This document shows, one piece after another, positions 25,529-35,103 of a DNA stretch of 64,000 bases (positions are counted from its first letter, which is position 1; the number at the start of each line of letters is the position of its first letter). The position numbers were made by a program, and so were the translations under genes. Under the pieces are notes generated by a model. That model did no database searches and was not told the DNA's origin. It saw only the letters and a program-made list of their open reading frames with translations. The DNA is from Halorussus sp. MSC15.2 (GTDB lineage Archaea; Halobacteriota; Halobacteria; Halobacteriales; Haladaptataceae): contig NZ_VSLZ01000002.1 of assembly GCF_010747475.1 (NCBI RefSeq), positions 124,001 through 188,000 on the forward strand, in the 5' to 3' direction.

Positions 25529-26226
25529 GGTGAATCAGCCCAGTTGTACCGCATCACGAGGGTGTCCTCGTCGATGTCGTCGGCGAGTTTGTCGATGAGT
25601 TCGTCGCGTTCGAGGTCGCCGAACTGTTCGAGTTCGTAGGGCTTGACCGTCACCGGACTCGTCTCGCCGTTGGCGATGCGCTCCTGCATCTTCACGACGC
25701 CGTAGATGAGCGCCTCGGGACGGGGCGGGCAACCGGGGACGTGGATGTCCACCGGGATGACCTCCTCCGCGCCCTTGATGACGTTGTAGCCCTCTTGGAA
25801 CGGGCCGCCGGAGATTGCGCACGACCCCATGTTGACGACGAACTTGGGTTCGGGCATCTGGTCGTAGACGCGCTTCATCCGAGGGGCGAACTTCGAGACG
25901 ATTGTCCCCGGAACAATCATCACGTCTGCCTGTCTCGGGGACGCGCGCGGGACGCCCGACCCGAAGCGGTCGAGGTCGTGCTTGACCGCGTAAGTGTGCA
26001 TCATCTCGATGCTGCAGCACGCGATACCGAACTGCAGCATGAACATCGAGGACCCCCGCACCCAGTTCATGAACTTGTCGAACTTCGTGAGGATGAACGG
26101 CGTCGAGCCGAACGCCTCCCGAAGCTTCGAGTTGAACCGACTGTCCACACCCTCCATCCGGGCCTCGCGGGTCTTGGTCTGCGGGTCTGTGCTACCGTGA
26201 ATCGTCTCCCGTGGTTCGTTACTCAT
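25525..26226 (-). CDS. nuoB: complex I iron-sulfur subunit B
   Basis: 233 residues from ATG 26226. The cluster N2 ligands are present: [12 protein letters not shown] (tandem Cys), [18 protein letters not shown] and [14 protein letters not shown]. It passes electrons to quinone at the NuoB/NuoD/NuoH interface. The longer N-terminus ([20 protein letters not shown]) and acidic C-terminus are haloarchaeal. Its ATG overlaps the nuoA stop by one base. Confidence 0.95.
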   Translation of the reverse strand: MSNEPRETIHGSTDPQTKTREARMEGVDSRFNSKLREAFGSTPFILTKFDKFMNWVRGSSMFMLQFGIACCSIEMMHTYAVKHDLDRFGSGVPRASPRQADVMIVPGTIVSKFAPRMKRVYDQMPEPKFVVNMGSCAISGGPFQEGYNVIKGAEEVIPVDIHVPGCPPRPEALIYGVVKMQERIANGETSPVTVKPYELEQFGDLERDELIDKLADDIDEDTLVMRYNWADSP

Positions 26227-26636
26227 TATCGTTTCACGCTCCGTTGCGAACGGTCGGGATTGCGGACCCACCGTACGGCACCGTTACGCCACGCCCAGCC
26301 GAGACCGACGACGAGGACGCCGATGAACACCAGCATCGGCAACAGGGTCTTGGCCAGTCCGACGCCCTCCATCGAGACCGCGCTCCGGTAGATAACCGTC
26401 CAAGGGAAGATGAGGACGGTCTCGATGTCGAAGACGACGAACAGCAACGCGACCATGTAGTACTGGATGTTGAAGCGGATACGCGTCCCGCCCGTCGGCA
26501 CCTCGCCGCTCTCGTAGGTGGCGGTTTTTCCTTTCTCGGGCACGGTAGGCCGGAGCAGGCTGGAGACCGCCATCATTCCGAGCGGTATCAACAGCCCCAC
26601 CAGCGCCAACGCGCCAATCGCTATCCATGGATTCAT
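26226..26636 (-). CDS. nuoA: complex I subunit A
   Basis: 136 residues with three helices: IAIGALALVGLLIPLGMMAV, YYMVALLFVVFDIETVLIFP and LLPMLVFIGVLVVGLGWAW. The VALLFVVFDIETVLIFPW segment is the NuoA hallmark, with conserved Asp and Glu. It is the first gene of the operon A-B-CD-H-I-J1-J2-K-L-M-N. ATG 26636 is about 40 bases after a TATA box (cgcttatagggg). Confidence 0.95.
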   Translation of the reverse strand: MNPWIAIGALALVGLLIPLGMMAVSSLLRPTVPEKGKTATYESGEVPTGGTRIRFNIQYYMVALLFVVFDIETVLIFPWTVIYRSAVSMEGVGLAKTLLPMLVFIGVLVVGLGWAWRNGAVRWVRNPDRSQRSVKR

Positions 26637-26998
26637 GCCGATATTCTCCTACCATCCCGAGATTATGAGCGCACCCCTATAAGCGTTGATTCTTGCGATT
26701 CCAACGAATCTGGCCGCCTCACGCGCCTTTCGACGGCTTGACGGTTCCTGTCGAGAAACGGAATGTTTCCCTCCGAATCCGGAACCTCGCGAGTTTCACC
26801 GACGCTACACCGCGGTTATCAGCGCCTCGGACTGACAATAAGCAGAGTAAACCGAGGAAACCCGGGAGAAAACGGCCGCTAAGCGGAGACGTACCTCATC
26901 TTTCGTCCGGAATAACGGGGCTGTTCGACGGGAGAGAGATGGGGTGGCGACAGACAGTTTGCACCGCCAGAGGTCCCGGCCGTGCGAACGCTTCGCGG
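26637..26998. other. gene-free stretch carrying the nuo promoter
   Basis: The gap lies between the 3' end of purE and nuoA, both on the minus strand. Minus-strand cgcttataggg at 26675-26685 is the likely nuo TATA box. The rest has no open frame with haloarchaeal codon use that I trust, and I see no RNA gene or repeat in it. Confidence 0.45.
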
Positions 26999-27631
26999 CT
27001 ACTCCTCCTCGTCACGGAACCCCGGCGTCCCCCGTTCGTGGAGACGCCGAGAGACGGTAGCCACGTCCTCCTGCAGTTCGTCGTGATACGTCACGAGGCG
27101 GTCTCGGAGGTCGCCGTGCTGGCGCGCGAGAATCTGGACCGCCGACAGCGCCGCGTTGAACGACTTGCCCGCGTCCACCGCGACGATAGGGGCGCCCGTG
27201 GGCATCCCGACCACCGAGGGCAGTGACTTCTCCTGCACCGGCACGCCGACCACGGGCAGCGGGTACGCCAACGAGGCGGTCATGTTCGGCAGGTCCGCCG
27301 ACTTCCCGCCGGCACCCGCGATTATCACGTCGAGACCTCTCTCCTCGGCGGTCTCGGCGTAGGCGTACATCAGTTCGGGAGTGCGGTGGGCCGATACCAC
27401 GTACGTCTCGAACGTGAATCGGGCCTCGGGCGGGTCGTCGTAATCGGTGATTTCCTCGAATCCTACCTCCGTGAGGGCGTCGTAGGCCCCCTCGGAGTCG
27501 TCCGACCCGGCCATCACGTCGAGGTCCGAGTCGCTCCCCATCACGATGCCGATTTCGGGGGTGTCCTCGGGGTCTCTGTCGCGCTGTGCCTCCGCTCGCA
27601 GGTCGTCGATGAGTCGCTGGAGTTCGCTCAT
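26999..27631 (-). CDS. purE: 5-(carboxyamino)imidazole ribonucleotide mutase
   Basis: 210 residues. The core carries GIVMGSDSDLDVM, FETYVVSAHRTPELMYAYA, DVIIAGAGGKSADLPNMTAS and LPVVGVPVQEKSLPSVVGMP, all PurE class I motifs including the SAHRTP loop. It converts N5-CAIR to CAIR in purine synthesis. An insertion after VMAG (DDSEGAYDALTEVGFEEITD) and an extended N-terminus are haloarchaeal variations. It overlaps purK by 4 bases. Confidence 0.94.
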   Translation of the reverse strand: MSELQRLIDDLRAEAQRDRDPEDTPEIGIVMGSDSDLDVMAGSDDSEGAYDALTEVGFEEITDYDDPPEARFTFETYVVSAHRTPELMYAYAETAEERGLDVIIAGAGGKSADLPNMTASLAYPLPVVGVPVQEKSLPSVVGMPTGAPIVAVDAGKSFNAALSAVQILARQHGDLRDRLVTYHDELQEDVATVSRRLHERGTPGFRDEEE

Positions 27632-28791
27632 TCGAAAGTCACCTCGTCGCGCAGGTCGCGGGCGGTGCGAAGCAGGTCGTCCACGTCGTCGTCGCGCGAG
27701 TCGCGGCCGCCGACGACGGTCAGGTGGCCCATCTTGCGCAGGGGGTACACCTCGTGTTTACCGTACCAGTGGAGACTCGCGTCCGGGTGGGACAGAACCG
27801 CGTCGTCGCCGGAGTGGTCGGCGGGCCGGCGCTCCTCGCCGCCGCCCAAGAGGTTGGCCGACGCCACGGGACTCCGGAGGTCGGTCGCGCCGAGCGGTCG
27901 CCCCGTCACGGCGCGGGCGTGCTGTTCGAACTGGGAGGTCAACGCGCCTTCGATGGTGTAGTGGCCCGAGTTGTGGGGTCGCGGGGCGATTTCGTTCACC
28001 AGAATCTCACCCTCGCTCGTCTCGAACATCTCGATGCCGTAGACGCCCCGACCGGAGAGCAGGTCGAGTACGTCCTCGGCGACTTCCCCGGCGCGCTCGG
28101 CGACCGCGTCGTCGGTCCGGGCCGGAACGACCGTCTCGCGCAGAATCTCCTCGCGGTGGACGTTCTCGCCGAGCGGGAACGTGGCGCTCTCGTCGGTCCC
28201 CTCGACGCCGATTACCGAGACTTCGCGCTCGAAGTCCACGAACTCCTCGACCACCGCGTGGACGCCGTCGGCGTCGATTTCGGCCAGCGCCTCGTCCACG
28301 TCGGTCTCGTCTTCGACGGGGACGTTGCCGCGGCCGTCGTACCCGCCCTCTCGGGCTTTGAGCATGACGGGGTAGCCGAACTCGTCGAGCGCCGCCTCTA
28401 AGTCCGCCCGGTCGTCCACCCGGCGGAACTCGGGCACGGGGACCCCCGCCTCGGCCAGCGTCTGGTTCTGGACGAGTTTGTCCTGTATCGTCCGGAGCGT
28501 CCCGGGGTCGGGGTTCACGGGGACGCCGTACTCGGCTTCCACGGTCTCCAGCAGGTCGGGGTCGGCCAACTCGATTTCGTACGTCAGGTAGTCCGACCGC
28601 GCGGCCAGTTCCCGGACGGCCTCCTCGTCGGTGAACTCGCCGACTATCTGGTCGCGGGCGACCGGCGAGGCCGGGCAGTTCGGCGTCGGGTCGAGGACGA
28701 CAACTTCCACGCCGAGCGGGGCGGCCGCCTCCGCCAGCATCCGGCCGAGTTGGCCACCGCCGACGACGCCGAGCGTCTCTGTGTCGGTCAT
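27628..28791 (-). CDS. purK: N5-carboxyaminoimidazole ribonucleotide synthase
   Basis: 387 residues, ATP-grasp fold. The N-terminal GVVGGGQLGRMLAEAAAPLG is the PurK signature. LKAREGGYDGRGNVPV is the ATP-grasp loop, and ILVNEIAPRPHNSGHYTIEG the metal and product site. It makes N5-CAIR from AIR, ATP and bicarbonate, feeding the overlapping purE. The start at 28791 follows a TATA-like aaatcttatgc. Confidence 0.95.
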   Translation of the reverse strand: MTDTETLGVVGGGQLGRMLAEAAAPLGVEVVVLDPTPNCPASPVARDQIVGEFTDEEAVRELAARSDYLTYEIELADPDLLETVEAEYGVPVNPDPGTLRTIQDKLVQNQTLAEAGVPVPEFRRVDDRADLEAALDEFGYPVMLKAREGGYDGRGNVPVEDETDVDEALAEIDADGVHAVVEEFVDFEREVSVIGVEGTDESATFPLGENVHREEILRETVVPARTDDAVAERAGEVAEDVLDLLSGRGVYGIEMFETSEGEILVNEIAPRPHNSGHYTIEGALTSQFEQHARAVTGRPLGATDLRSPVASANLLGGGEERRPADHSGDDAVLSHPDASLHWYGKHEVYPLRKMGHLTVVGGRDSRDDDVDDLLRTARDLRDEVTFE

Positions 28792-28873
28792 CTGCGCGTC
28801 AATTGTGGACGCCCCTGCATAAGATTTGCCAACTCGGACGGGCGTTGTCCAAGAACGTGGGTACTCGGAGTTC

Positions 28874-30649
28874 CTACGCGTCGGTCACGTTGCCCCCGCC
28901 GCTCGCCGACGGGAGGTAGTCCTCGTCCACGAAGAACACCGTCTCGCTCCCCCAGAGGGTCAGTTCCTCCTCGAAGGCGCGGTAGCCGTCGAGTCGCTCG
29001 GCGACCTGCGAGCGGTCCCCGGCGCGCGCCACGACCACGGGCGGCGGGTTCGACCCGACTACGTCGAGTTCCGTGGTGCTATCGACCGCCGCGCCGTACA
29101 TCTCGGTGTACCACGGTATCGGCAACCGGTCGTACCAGCCACCGCCCGCGGCCCAGCGGTCGTTCTCGGACTCGTTGGCGACGTAGAAGTCCGACCCGTA
29201 GTAGAGCACGTCGGTACCGTCGTTGTGCGCCGCGGCGTAGCGCACCCGTTCGAGGGTCGGCCGGATGCCCGCCGCGGGTTGGCCGTACTGGACCAGTCGA
29301 TTCTCGTCCTGTTCGGCGTCGTCCACGTAGTGGTCGGCCGGGTGCAGGTAGGTGGAGTTGACCGCGGTGGCTCCGACCTGCCCGGCGAGCAGCAACACGA
29401 GCAGGGCCGCGAACGTGGCGCTCACGGCGTCCCCGTCGGCGACGGCCTCCGAACCCCACCGGACGAGGATGGCGAGACCGACGCCCGCGGGAATCGCCAG
29501 CGGGACCACGGCGTGGACGACCTCCCACGGGAAGGCGTTCTCCACGATGACCGGGTAGCCGAGGACGCTGACGAACCCCCAGTAACTGGCGAACGACACC
29601 ACGTCTCGCGGCCGGTCACCGACGTATCGGTCCGCGACGAAGCCGACCACCGACAGCGCGAGGAGGACGGCCGCGCCCTCCCAGAGAACCGCGCCGAGCG
29701 ACTTGAACGTCGAGAGGTACGACGACTCGTTGCCGCCGCCCCACTTATCGACGAACGACTCCCACGACCCCACGGTGGCTTCTTCGATGACTGCGGGGAA
29801 CAGCCCCGGATTCGAGAACGCCTTCCAGAGACCGGGGTCGGAGGTGGGTCCGGCCCGCGGCGCGTAGAAGAAGATGACGACTGCGAAGAAGAAGACGAGG
29901 GCGAGGACGAGGTGGAGCGCCCACCAGTCGTGCCAGAGAGCGTCCCACGCCCTGCGGGCGCGGTCGCGGAGGAACGCCTTCCGGTCGTCGGCGCGCGCGG
30001 CCAGCACGAGACGATGGTCGAACAACAGGACCGCCGCGCCGACCCACGTCACGACGTAGACCAGCACGTTCTCCTTGGTGGTGAACGCCAGCGCGAGCAT
30101 CAGCGTCCCGATGTAGAGGTATCGCGGCTTCCGGGTGTCGAACAGCCGGGTGTAGAACGCCAGCGCGTACACCATGAACGCCGCCAGCAACACGTCGTTG
30201 CGCATGAACCGCGAGTAGTAGAGGACGACGGGGTTGACGGCGAGGAACAGGCCGACCGCAATCATCTCGACCCGACGGAGTCGCTCGCGGAACAGCCACG
30301 CGGTCAGCGGGAGCAGGCCCGAGACCACGGCGATGGGGACGCGGGCCACGAAGTCGCTCGCGCCGAACAACTGGAACAGGTACTTGTTCACGTGGTAGAG
30401 GAACGGGCCGTGGATGACGGCGTGATACTCCCAAATGCCGTTCTCCGCGTAGCGCAGAATCCAGTAGCCGACCCTGCCCTCGTCCCAGTGGAACACCCGG
30501 GAACCGAGCGCGAAGAACCGGAGCGACAGCGACAGGAGGGTCACGCCGAGGACGGCGGCCGCGGTCCGCGCGCCGACCGTCCGACCGAACGCGTTCACGG
30601 AATCGGGGAGCCATCGCCGAGCGTCCGCGGACTTCTCGTCTGCGGTCAT
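28874..30649 (-). CDS. TIGR03663/Agl23-type polytopic membrane protein
   Basis: 591 residues from ATG 30649. The N-terminal FFALGSRVFHWDEGRVGYWI has the E/D-containing loop of GT39/ArnT-like glycosyltransferases. FLYHVNKYLFQLFGASDF, SRFMRNDVLLAAFMVYALAF and FTTKENVLVYVVTW follow, with about ten helices and a soluble C-terminal domain. This is the pattern of the archaeal TIGR03663 family, called flippase activity-associated protein Agl23 and tied to lipid-linked glycan handling. Exact activity is unproven. A DUF2298 membrane protein of the kind often found with this family lies at 56.4-58.8 kb. Confidence 0.8.
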   Translation of the reverse strand: MTADEKSADARRWLPDSVNAFGRTVGARTAAAVLGVTLLSLSLRFFALGSRVFHWDEGRVGYWILRYAENGIWEYHAVIHGPFLYHVNKYLFQLFGASDFVARVPIAVVSGLLPLTAWLFRERLRRVEMIAVGLFLAVNPVVLYYSRFMRNDVLLAAFMVYALAFYTRLFDTRKPRYLYIGTLMLALAFTTKENVLVYVVTWVGAAVLLFDHRLVLAARADDRKAFLRDRARRAWDALWHDWWALHLVLALVFFFAVVIFFYAPRAGPTSDPGLWKAFSNPGLFPAVIEEATVGSWESFVDKWGGGNESSYLSTFKSLGAVLWEGAAVLLALSVVGFVADRYVGDRPRDVVSFASYWGFVSVLGYPVIVENAFPWEVVHAVVPLAIPAGVGLAILVRWGSEAVADGDAVSATFAALLVLLLAGQVGATAVNSTYLHPADHYVDDAEQDENRLVQYGQPAAGIRPTLERVRYAAAHNDGTDVLYYGSDFYVANESENDRWAAGGGWYDRLPIPWYTEMYGAAVDSTTELDVVGSNPPPVVVARAGDRSQVAERLDGYRAFEEELTLWGSETVFFVDEDYLPSASGGGNVTDA

Positions 30650-30729
30650 CACTTCCGGAATCCATCCGGAGGGATACAAGTTTTCCGGAGAACGGTAGTT
30701 CTTTTACTCGCCCAGACTTCGGACCCAAC

Positions 30730-31131
30730 ATGGTTTCCCTCGGTCTCGTCGTCTCGCGGTTCAACCGCGAGGTCACCGAACAGATGGAAGAACGCGCCAA
30801 CGAGGCCGCCGCCGACCGCGGTGCCGAGGTGGTCGAGACGCTGCGCGTCCCCGGCGCGTACGACGCGCCGCTGGCGGCCGACCGCCTCGCCAGACGCGAC
30901 GAAATCGACGCCGTGGCGGTGGTCGGGACCATCGTGACCGGCGACACGGACCACGATAAAGTCATCGCCGACGCCGCCGCGAAGGGCCTGACCGACGTGA
31001 GCCTCGACCGGGACACGCCGGTCACCTTCGGCGTGAGCGGTCCGGGCATGTCCGGAGCGGAGGCCCGCGAGCGCGTGGACAAAGGCACGGAAGCGGTAGA
31101 CGCGGCAGTCGAACTTGCGGAGGAACTCTAA
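30730..31131 (+). CDS. ribH: 6,7-dimethyl-8-ribityllumazine synthase
   Basis: 133 residues, slightly short for the family. LGLVVSRFNREVTEQM, RVPGAYDAPLAADRLA, DAVAVVGTIVTGDTDHDKVI and TFGVSGPGMSGAEARERVD match lumazine synthase, including the catalytic His in DTDHD. It makes the riboflavin precursor lumazine. A TATA-like ttcttttactcg precedes the start by about 25 bases. The aminotransferase gene follows after one base, so they are co-transcribed. Confidence 0.93.
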   Translation: MVSLGLVVSRFNREVTEQMEERANEAAADRGAEVVETLRVPGAYDAPLAADRLARRDEIDAVAVVGTIVTGDTDHDKVIADAAAKGLTDVSLDRDTPVTFGVSGPGMSGAEARERVDKGTEAVDAAVELAEEL

Positions 31132-31132
31132 G

Positions 31133-32275
31133 ATGCACTTCTCAGACCGAATTCAGCGAGTCGAACCGAGCGCGACCCTCGCCATCAGCAACCTCGCGGC
31201 CGAACTGGAGGCCGATGGCGCGGACGTCGTGGACCTGAGCGTCGGCGAACCCGACTTCCCGACGCCCGAGAACATCGTCGACGCGGGACAGGAGGCGATG
31301 GACGCGGGCCACACCGGCTACACGTCCTCGAACGGCATCCCGGAACTCCGCGAGGCCATCGCCGAGAACCTTCGAGGCGACGGACTCGACTACGAGGCGG
31401 AGAACGTCATCGTCACCCCGGGCGCGAAGCAGGCGCTCTACGAGACTGTCCAGACCCTCGTGGACGACGGCGACGAAGTCGTCCTGCTCGACCCCGCGTG
31501 GGTCTCCTACGAGGCGATGGTCAAACTCGCGGGCGGAAGCCTGAACCGCGTGGACCTCGCGCCCCACGACTTCCAACTCGAACCCGCGCTGGACGACCTC
31601 GGCGAGGCCGTCTCGGACGAGACCGAACTGCTCGTCGTCAACTCGCCGAGCAACCCCACGGGCGCGGTCTACTCCGACGCCGCGCTGGAGGGCGTCCGCG
31701 ACCTCGCGGTCGAACACGACGTGACCGTCATCAGCGACGAAATCTACCAGCAGATAACCTACGGCGCGGAACCGACCAGCCTCGGCACCTTCGACGGAAT
31801 GGCCGAGCGCACGGTCACGGTCAACGGCTTCTCGAAGGCCTACTCGATGACCGGGTGGCGACTCGGCTACTTCGCCGGGCCGGAAGAGCTGATTTCGGAG
31901 GCCGGAAAGCTCCACTCCCACTCGGTCTCCTGCGCCACCAACTTCGTCCAGCACGCGGGCGTCGAGGCCCTGGAAAACACCGACGACGCGATAGACGAGA
32001 TGGTCGAGGCGTTCGCCGAGCGCCGCGAGTTCCTGCTCGACCGCCTCGGCGAGGAGGGCGTCGAGGCCCCCGAACCTGACGGCGCGTTCTACCTCATGAT
32101 GCCGGTCGCAGACGACGACCAGCAGTGGTGCGAGGACGCGCTGGAAGAGGCCCACGTCGCCACCGTCCCCGGCAGCGCCTTCGGCGCGCAGGGCTACGCC
32201 CGCATCTCCTACGCCAACAGCAAGGAGCGTATCGGCGAAGCCGTGGACAGACTCGTGGACGCAGACCTGCTGTAA
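31133..32275 (+). CDS. PLP-dependent aminotransferase, class I/II
   Basis: 380 residues from ATG 31133. MHFSDRIQRVEPSATLAISN is the usual start of AspC-like archaeal aminotransferases. VDLSVGEPDFPTPENI, GHTGYTSSNGIPELREAIAE, NSPSNPTGAVYSDAAL and TVNGFSKAYSMTGWRLGYFA (PLP lysine in SKAYSMTGWR) place it in fold type I. It probably uses aspartate or aromatic amino acids with 2-oxoglutarate; specificity cannot be read from sequence. It directly follows ribH. Confidence 0.9.
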   Translation: MHFSDRIQRVEPSATLAISNLAAELEADGADVVDLSVGEPDFPTPENIVDAGQEAMDAGHTGYTSSNGIPELREAIAENLRGDGLDYEAENVIVTPGAKQALYETVQTLVDDGDEVVLLDPAWVSYEAMVKLAGGSLNRVDLAPHDFQLEPALDDLGEAVSDETELLVVNSPSNPTGAVYSDAALEGVRDLAVEHDVTVISDEIYQQITYGAEPTSLGTFDGMAERTVTVNGFSKAYSMTGWRLGYFAGPEELISEAGKLHSHSVSCATNFVQHAGVEALENTDDAIDEMVEAFAERREFLLDRLGEEGVEAPEPDGAFYLMMPVADDDQQWCEDALEEAHVATVPGSAFGAQGYARISYANSKERIGEAVDRLVDADLL

Positions 32276-32503
32276 TCGAGCGAACTCCGTTTTGCGGTCG
32301 GGGATTCCGTTCTCCGGTTTTGTTCTTCGACCCGATAGCTACGTCAAGTGATGCCAGTCGTACAGCTAATAGGCTATTCTCCGACGACGAAATACGGTTC
32401 CCTCATGCGAAAATCCATAACGAACGAGCATTAACTACAACCGTAGTAATAAATTCAAAAGCTTCGTTACCGACCGACCGGAACAGTCCGAATTGGTCCT
32501 TCC

Positions 32504-33925
32504 ATGTCCACAACCGATACATCGGGTGCCGGCGGCGCTGGCCGTAACCGATTCATCTACGTCACCGCCGCGCTGGCCGCCCTCAACGGACTGTTGTTCG
32601 GATTCGACACGGGAATCATCTCCGGCGCGTTCCTGTACATCAAACAGACGTTCGTCATGTCGCCGCTGGTCCGCGGCATCGTGGTCAGTGGCGCGATGGC
32701 GGGTGCCGCGGCCGGGGCGGCGCTCGGCGGGAAACTCGCCGACCGCATCGGTCGCCGCCGACTCATCCTGCTCGGCGCGGCCGTGTTCTTCGTCGGGTCG
32801 TTCACGATGGCCGTCGCGCCGAACGTCCCGGTGCTCGTGCTGGGCCGACTCATCGACGGGGTCGCCATCGGCTTCGCGTCCATCGTCGGTCCGCTCTACA
32901 TCTCCGAAATCGCGCCGCCGAAGATTCGGGGCGCGCTCACCTCGCTCAACCAACTCATGGTCACGGTGGGTATCCTCGTCTCCTACTTCGTGAACTACGC
33001 GTTCGCCGACGCGGGCGCGTGGCGCTGGATGCTCGGGGCCGGGATGGTTCCGGCGGTCGTCCTCGCTGTGGGGATGGTCAAGATGCCCGAGAGTCCACGC
33101 TGGCTCTTCGAACACGGTCGCCGCGACGAGGCCCGCGAGGTCCTCGAACGCACCCGCGAGGGGAGCGTCGAGGCGGAACTGTCCGAAATCTCCGAGACCG
33201 TCGAGAAACAGTCGGGCACGGGACTCGGCGACCTGCTGCAACCGTGGCTTCGCCCGGCGCTGGTCGTCGGTCTCGGACTCGCGGTGTTCCAGCAGGTCAC
33301 TGGCATCAACGCCGTCATGTACTACGCGCCGACGGTCCTCGAATCGACCGGGTTCGGCAGCGCGACATCGATTCTGGCGACCGTGGGTATCGGCGTCATC
33401 AACGTCGTCATGACCGTCGTTGCCATCGCGCTCATCGACCGCGTCGGGCGGCGCGTCCTCCTGCTCGTCGGGGTCGGCGGGATGGTCGTCACGCTCGCCG
33501 TCCTCGGTGCCGTGTTCTATCTGCCCGGGTTCTCCGGGGCGCTGGGGTGGTTCGCCACCGGCAGTCTCATGCTGTACGTCGCGTTCTTCGCCATCGGTCT
33601 CGGGCCGGTGTTCTGGCTCCTCATCTCCGAGATTTACCCGCTGTCGGCCCGCGGTACCGCGATGGGGGCGGTGACGGTCGCCAACTGGGGTGCCAACCTC
33701 GTGGTCTCGCTGACGTTCCCGATGCTGACCGCCAACGTCGGCACCTCCGTCACGTTCTGGCTGTTCGGCGCGTTCAGTCTCGCCGCGCTGGTGTTCACCT
33801 ACTACGTCGTCCCTGAGACCAAGGGTCGCTCGCTCGAAGCGATAGAGGCCGACCTCCGCGAGAACGTCGCCACCACGTCGGTCGGTGACGCGGCGAGCGA
33901 GTCGCCGGAAACCGGCGACGACTGA
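32504..33925 (+). CDS. sugar porter family MFS transporter
   Basis: 473 residues, 12 helices. Sugar-porter signatures are complete: GFDTGIISGAFLYI (helix 1), KLADRIGRRRLILLGA, PLYISEIAPPKIRGALTSLN, MPESPRWLFEHGR, QQVTGINAVMYYAP (sugar-site QQxxG) and VPETKGRSLEAIEADLRE. It likely takes up a hexose or pentose by H+ or Na+ symport. The 228-base upstream gap is AT-rich, with aataaattcaaaagc before the ATG and a small inverted repeat (actac-aacc-gtagt), a possible operator. It is a single gene. Confidence 0.93.
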   Translation: MSTTDTSGAGGAGRNRFIYVTAALAALNGLLFGFDTGIISGAFLYIKQTFVMSPLVRGIVVSGAMAGAAAGAALGGKLADRIGRRRLILLGAAVFFVGSFTMAVAPNVPVLVLGRLIDGVAIGFASIVGPLYISEIAPPKIRGALTSLNQLMVTVGILVSYFVNYAFADAGAWRWMLGAGMVPAVVLAVGMVKMPESPRWLFEHGRRDEAREVLERTREGSVEAELSEISETVEKQSGTGLGDLLQPWLRPALVVGLGLAVFQQVTGINAVMYYAPTVLESTGFGSATSILATVGIGVINVVMTVVAIALIDRVGRRVLLLVGVGGMVVTLAVLGAVFYLPGFSGALGWFATGSLMLYVAFFAIGLGPVFWLLISEIYPLSARGTAMGAVTVANWGANLVVSLTFPMLTANVGTSVTFWLFGAFSLAALVFTYYVVPETKGRSLEAIEADLRENVATTSVGDAASESPETGDD

Positions 33926-33939
33926 CGCCCGGGTTCAGT

Positions 33940-33980
33940 CGGACTCAGCCTACGGTGCCACCGCTCGACGCCTACCTCGT
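33940..33980 (-). pseudogene. relic of a uridine phosphorylase 3' end
   Basis: On the minus strand this stretch translates as DEVGVERWHRRLSPTEP, closely matching the C-terminus of the intact gene downstream (EVKEEAGVERWHPGLSLE). The DNA gtgccaccgctcgacgcc is shared exactly. It is a degraded duplicate of about 40 bases, separated from the intact gene by a 132-bp element with inverted ends. Confidence 0.5.
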
Positions 33981-33986
33981 CCGTTC

Positions 33987-34118
33987 CCACGTTTTTACTT
34001 CGTCGGGTGTTCTCACGTCCTCGCTTCACTCGGACGTTGGGGGTACCCCTCTCTGCTCACGGCTCCGCCGTTCGCACGGTACGAGGGGCTTAACCCCTCG
34101 CTACTTGTAAAAACGTGG
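33987..34118. repeat. 132-bp element with 12-bp perfect inverted ends
   Basis: It begins ccacgtttttac (33987-33998) and ends gtaaaaacgtgg (34107-34118), exact reverse complements. Inside are a gggggtacccc palindrome near 34039 and a 7-bp hairpin cgagggg/cccctcg at 34082-34100. There is no coding frame. It could be a MITE-like or REP-like element, or a bidirectional terminator between the convergent sugar porter and uridine phosphorylase genes. A duplicated gene tail flanks it. Confidence 0.5.
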
Positions 34119-34172
34119 ATGAAAACGGGACGCTCGCTCCCGCCGGTCGCTCGCGTCTCGACAGTCGGAGTG

Positions 34173-34994
34173 TTACTCCAGACTCAGGCCCGGGTGCCAC
34201 CGCTCGACGCCCGCCTCTTCTTTCACCTCGTCCATCTGCGCCAGAAGCTTCACCGCGAGGCTGGCCGTCTCGGCGGCCCGGTTCTCGCCCTCGGTCAGGA
34301 ACTCGCCCGTCTCGCGGTTGGCGAACACCGAGCAGACCGCTCCCGCCCGCAGCCCGTAGATGTTGGCGAGGGTCATGATGGCGCTGGCCTCCATCTCGAT
34401 GTTCTTGACGTTCGCGTTCTTGAGACCCTCGACGAGTTCGTCGCTCCCGGCGGCCTCGAACCCCTCGAACCCGGGGCGTCCCTGTCCGGCGTAGAAACTG
34501 TCGGCGCTCATCGTGATGCCGGTGTGATACTCGTAGTCGAGGCGTTCGGCGGCCGCGACCAGCGCCGAGACGACTTCGTAGTCGGCGACCGCGGGGTAGT
34601 CCTCGCGGACGTACGCGTCGCTCGTGCCCTCTTGGCGGACGCCGCCGGTCGTGATGACGAGGTCCCCGACCTCCATGTCGGGTTGAATCGCGCCGCAGGA
34701 CCCGACGCGGAGGAAGGTGTCCGCGCCGACGCGGGCCAACTCCTCGACCGCGATTGCGGCCGAGGGGCTTCCGATGCCGGTCGAAGCGACGCTGATGGGC
34801 GTCCCGTCGTAGTCGCCCGTGACGGTCCGGTACTCGCGGTGGTGACCCATCTCCTCGGCAGAGTCCCAGAACTGGGTTATCTTCTCGATGCGCTCGGGGT
34901 TGCCGGGCAGGAGGACGGCGTCGGCCACGTCTCCTTCGCCGACTTCGAGGTGGTACTGCACGTCGTCGTTCGGGTCTTCGCTGTCGCCGGTCAT
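34173..34994 (-). CDS. udp: nucleoside phosphorylase, uridine phosphorylase type
   Basis: 273 residues. VLLPGNPERIEKI is the phosphate-binding start of the NP-I family. GIGSPSAAIAVEELARVGAD, FLRVGSCGAIQPDMEVGDLV and KNIEMEASAIMTLANIYGLR (substrate Glu-Met-Glu) match uridine phosphorylase. It splits uridine to uracil and ribose 1-phosphate. Together with cytidine deaminase and the BMP-type nucleoside ABC transporter nearby it fits a pyrimidine nucleoside salvage set. A TATA-like ctttaagcc lies about 25 bases before the start. Confidence 0.9.
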   Translation of the reverse strand: MTGDSEDPNDDVQYHLEVGEGDVADAVLLPGNPERIEKITQFWDSAEEMGHHREYRTVTGDYDGTPISVASTGIGSPSAAIAVEELARVGADTFLRVGSCGAIQPDMEVGDLVITTGGVRQEGTSDAYVREDYPAVADYEVVSALVAAAERLDYEYHTGITMSADSFYAGQGRPGFEGFEAAGSDELVEGLKNANVKNIEMEASAIMTLANIYGLRAGAVCSVFANRETGEFLTEGENRAAETASLAVKLLAQMDEVKEEAGVERWHPGLSLE

Positions 34995-35103
34995 GCCGTT
35001 GGCTGACTCGGCGGCGCGGCTTAAAGGGTTCGTCGCGGCCTCGAATTCGGGGCGGGCCGACGGAAGCGAGAGGCTTTTCTCCGACGCGGTCCGAGCGCAC
35101 GGC

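Noticed and set aside
16175-26636. Complex I operon as incomplete because nuoE, nuoF and nuoG are absent
   Set aside because: Haloarchaeal clusters normally lack these three genes, so the absence is expected.
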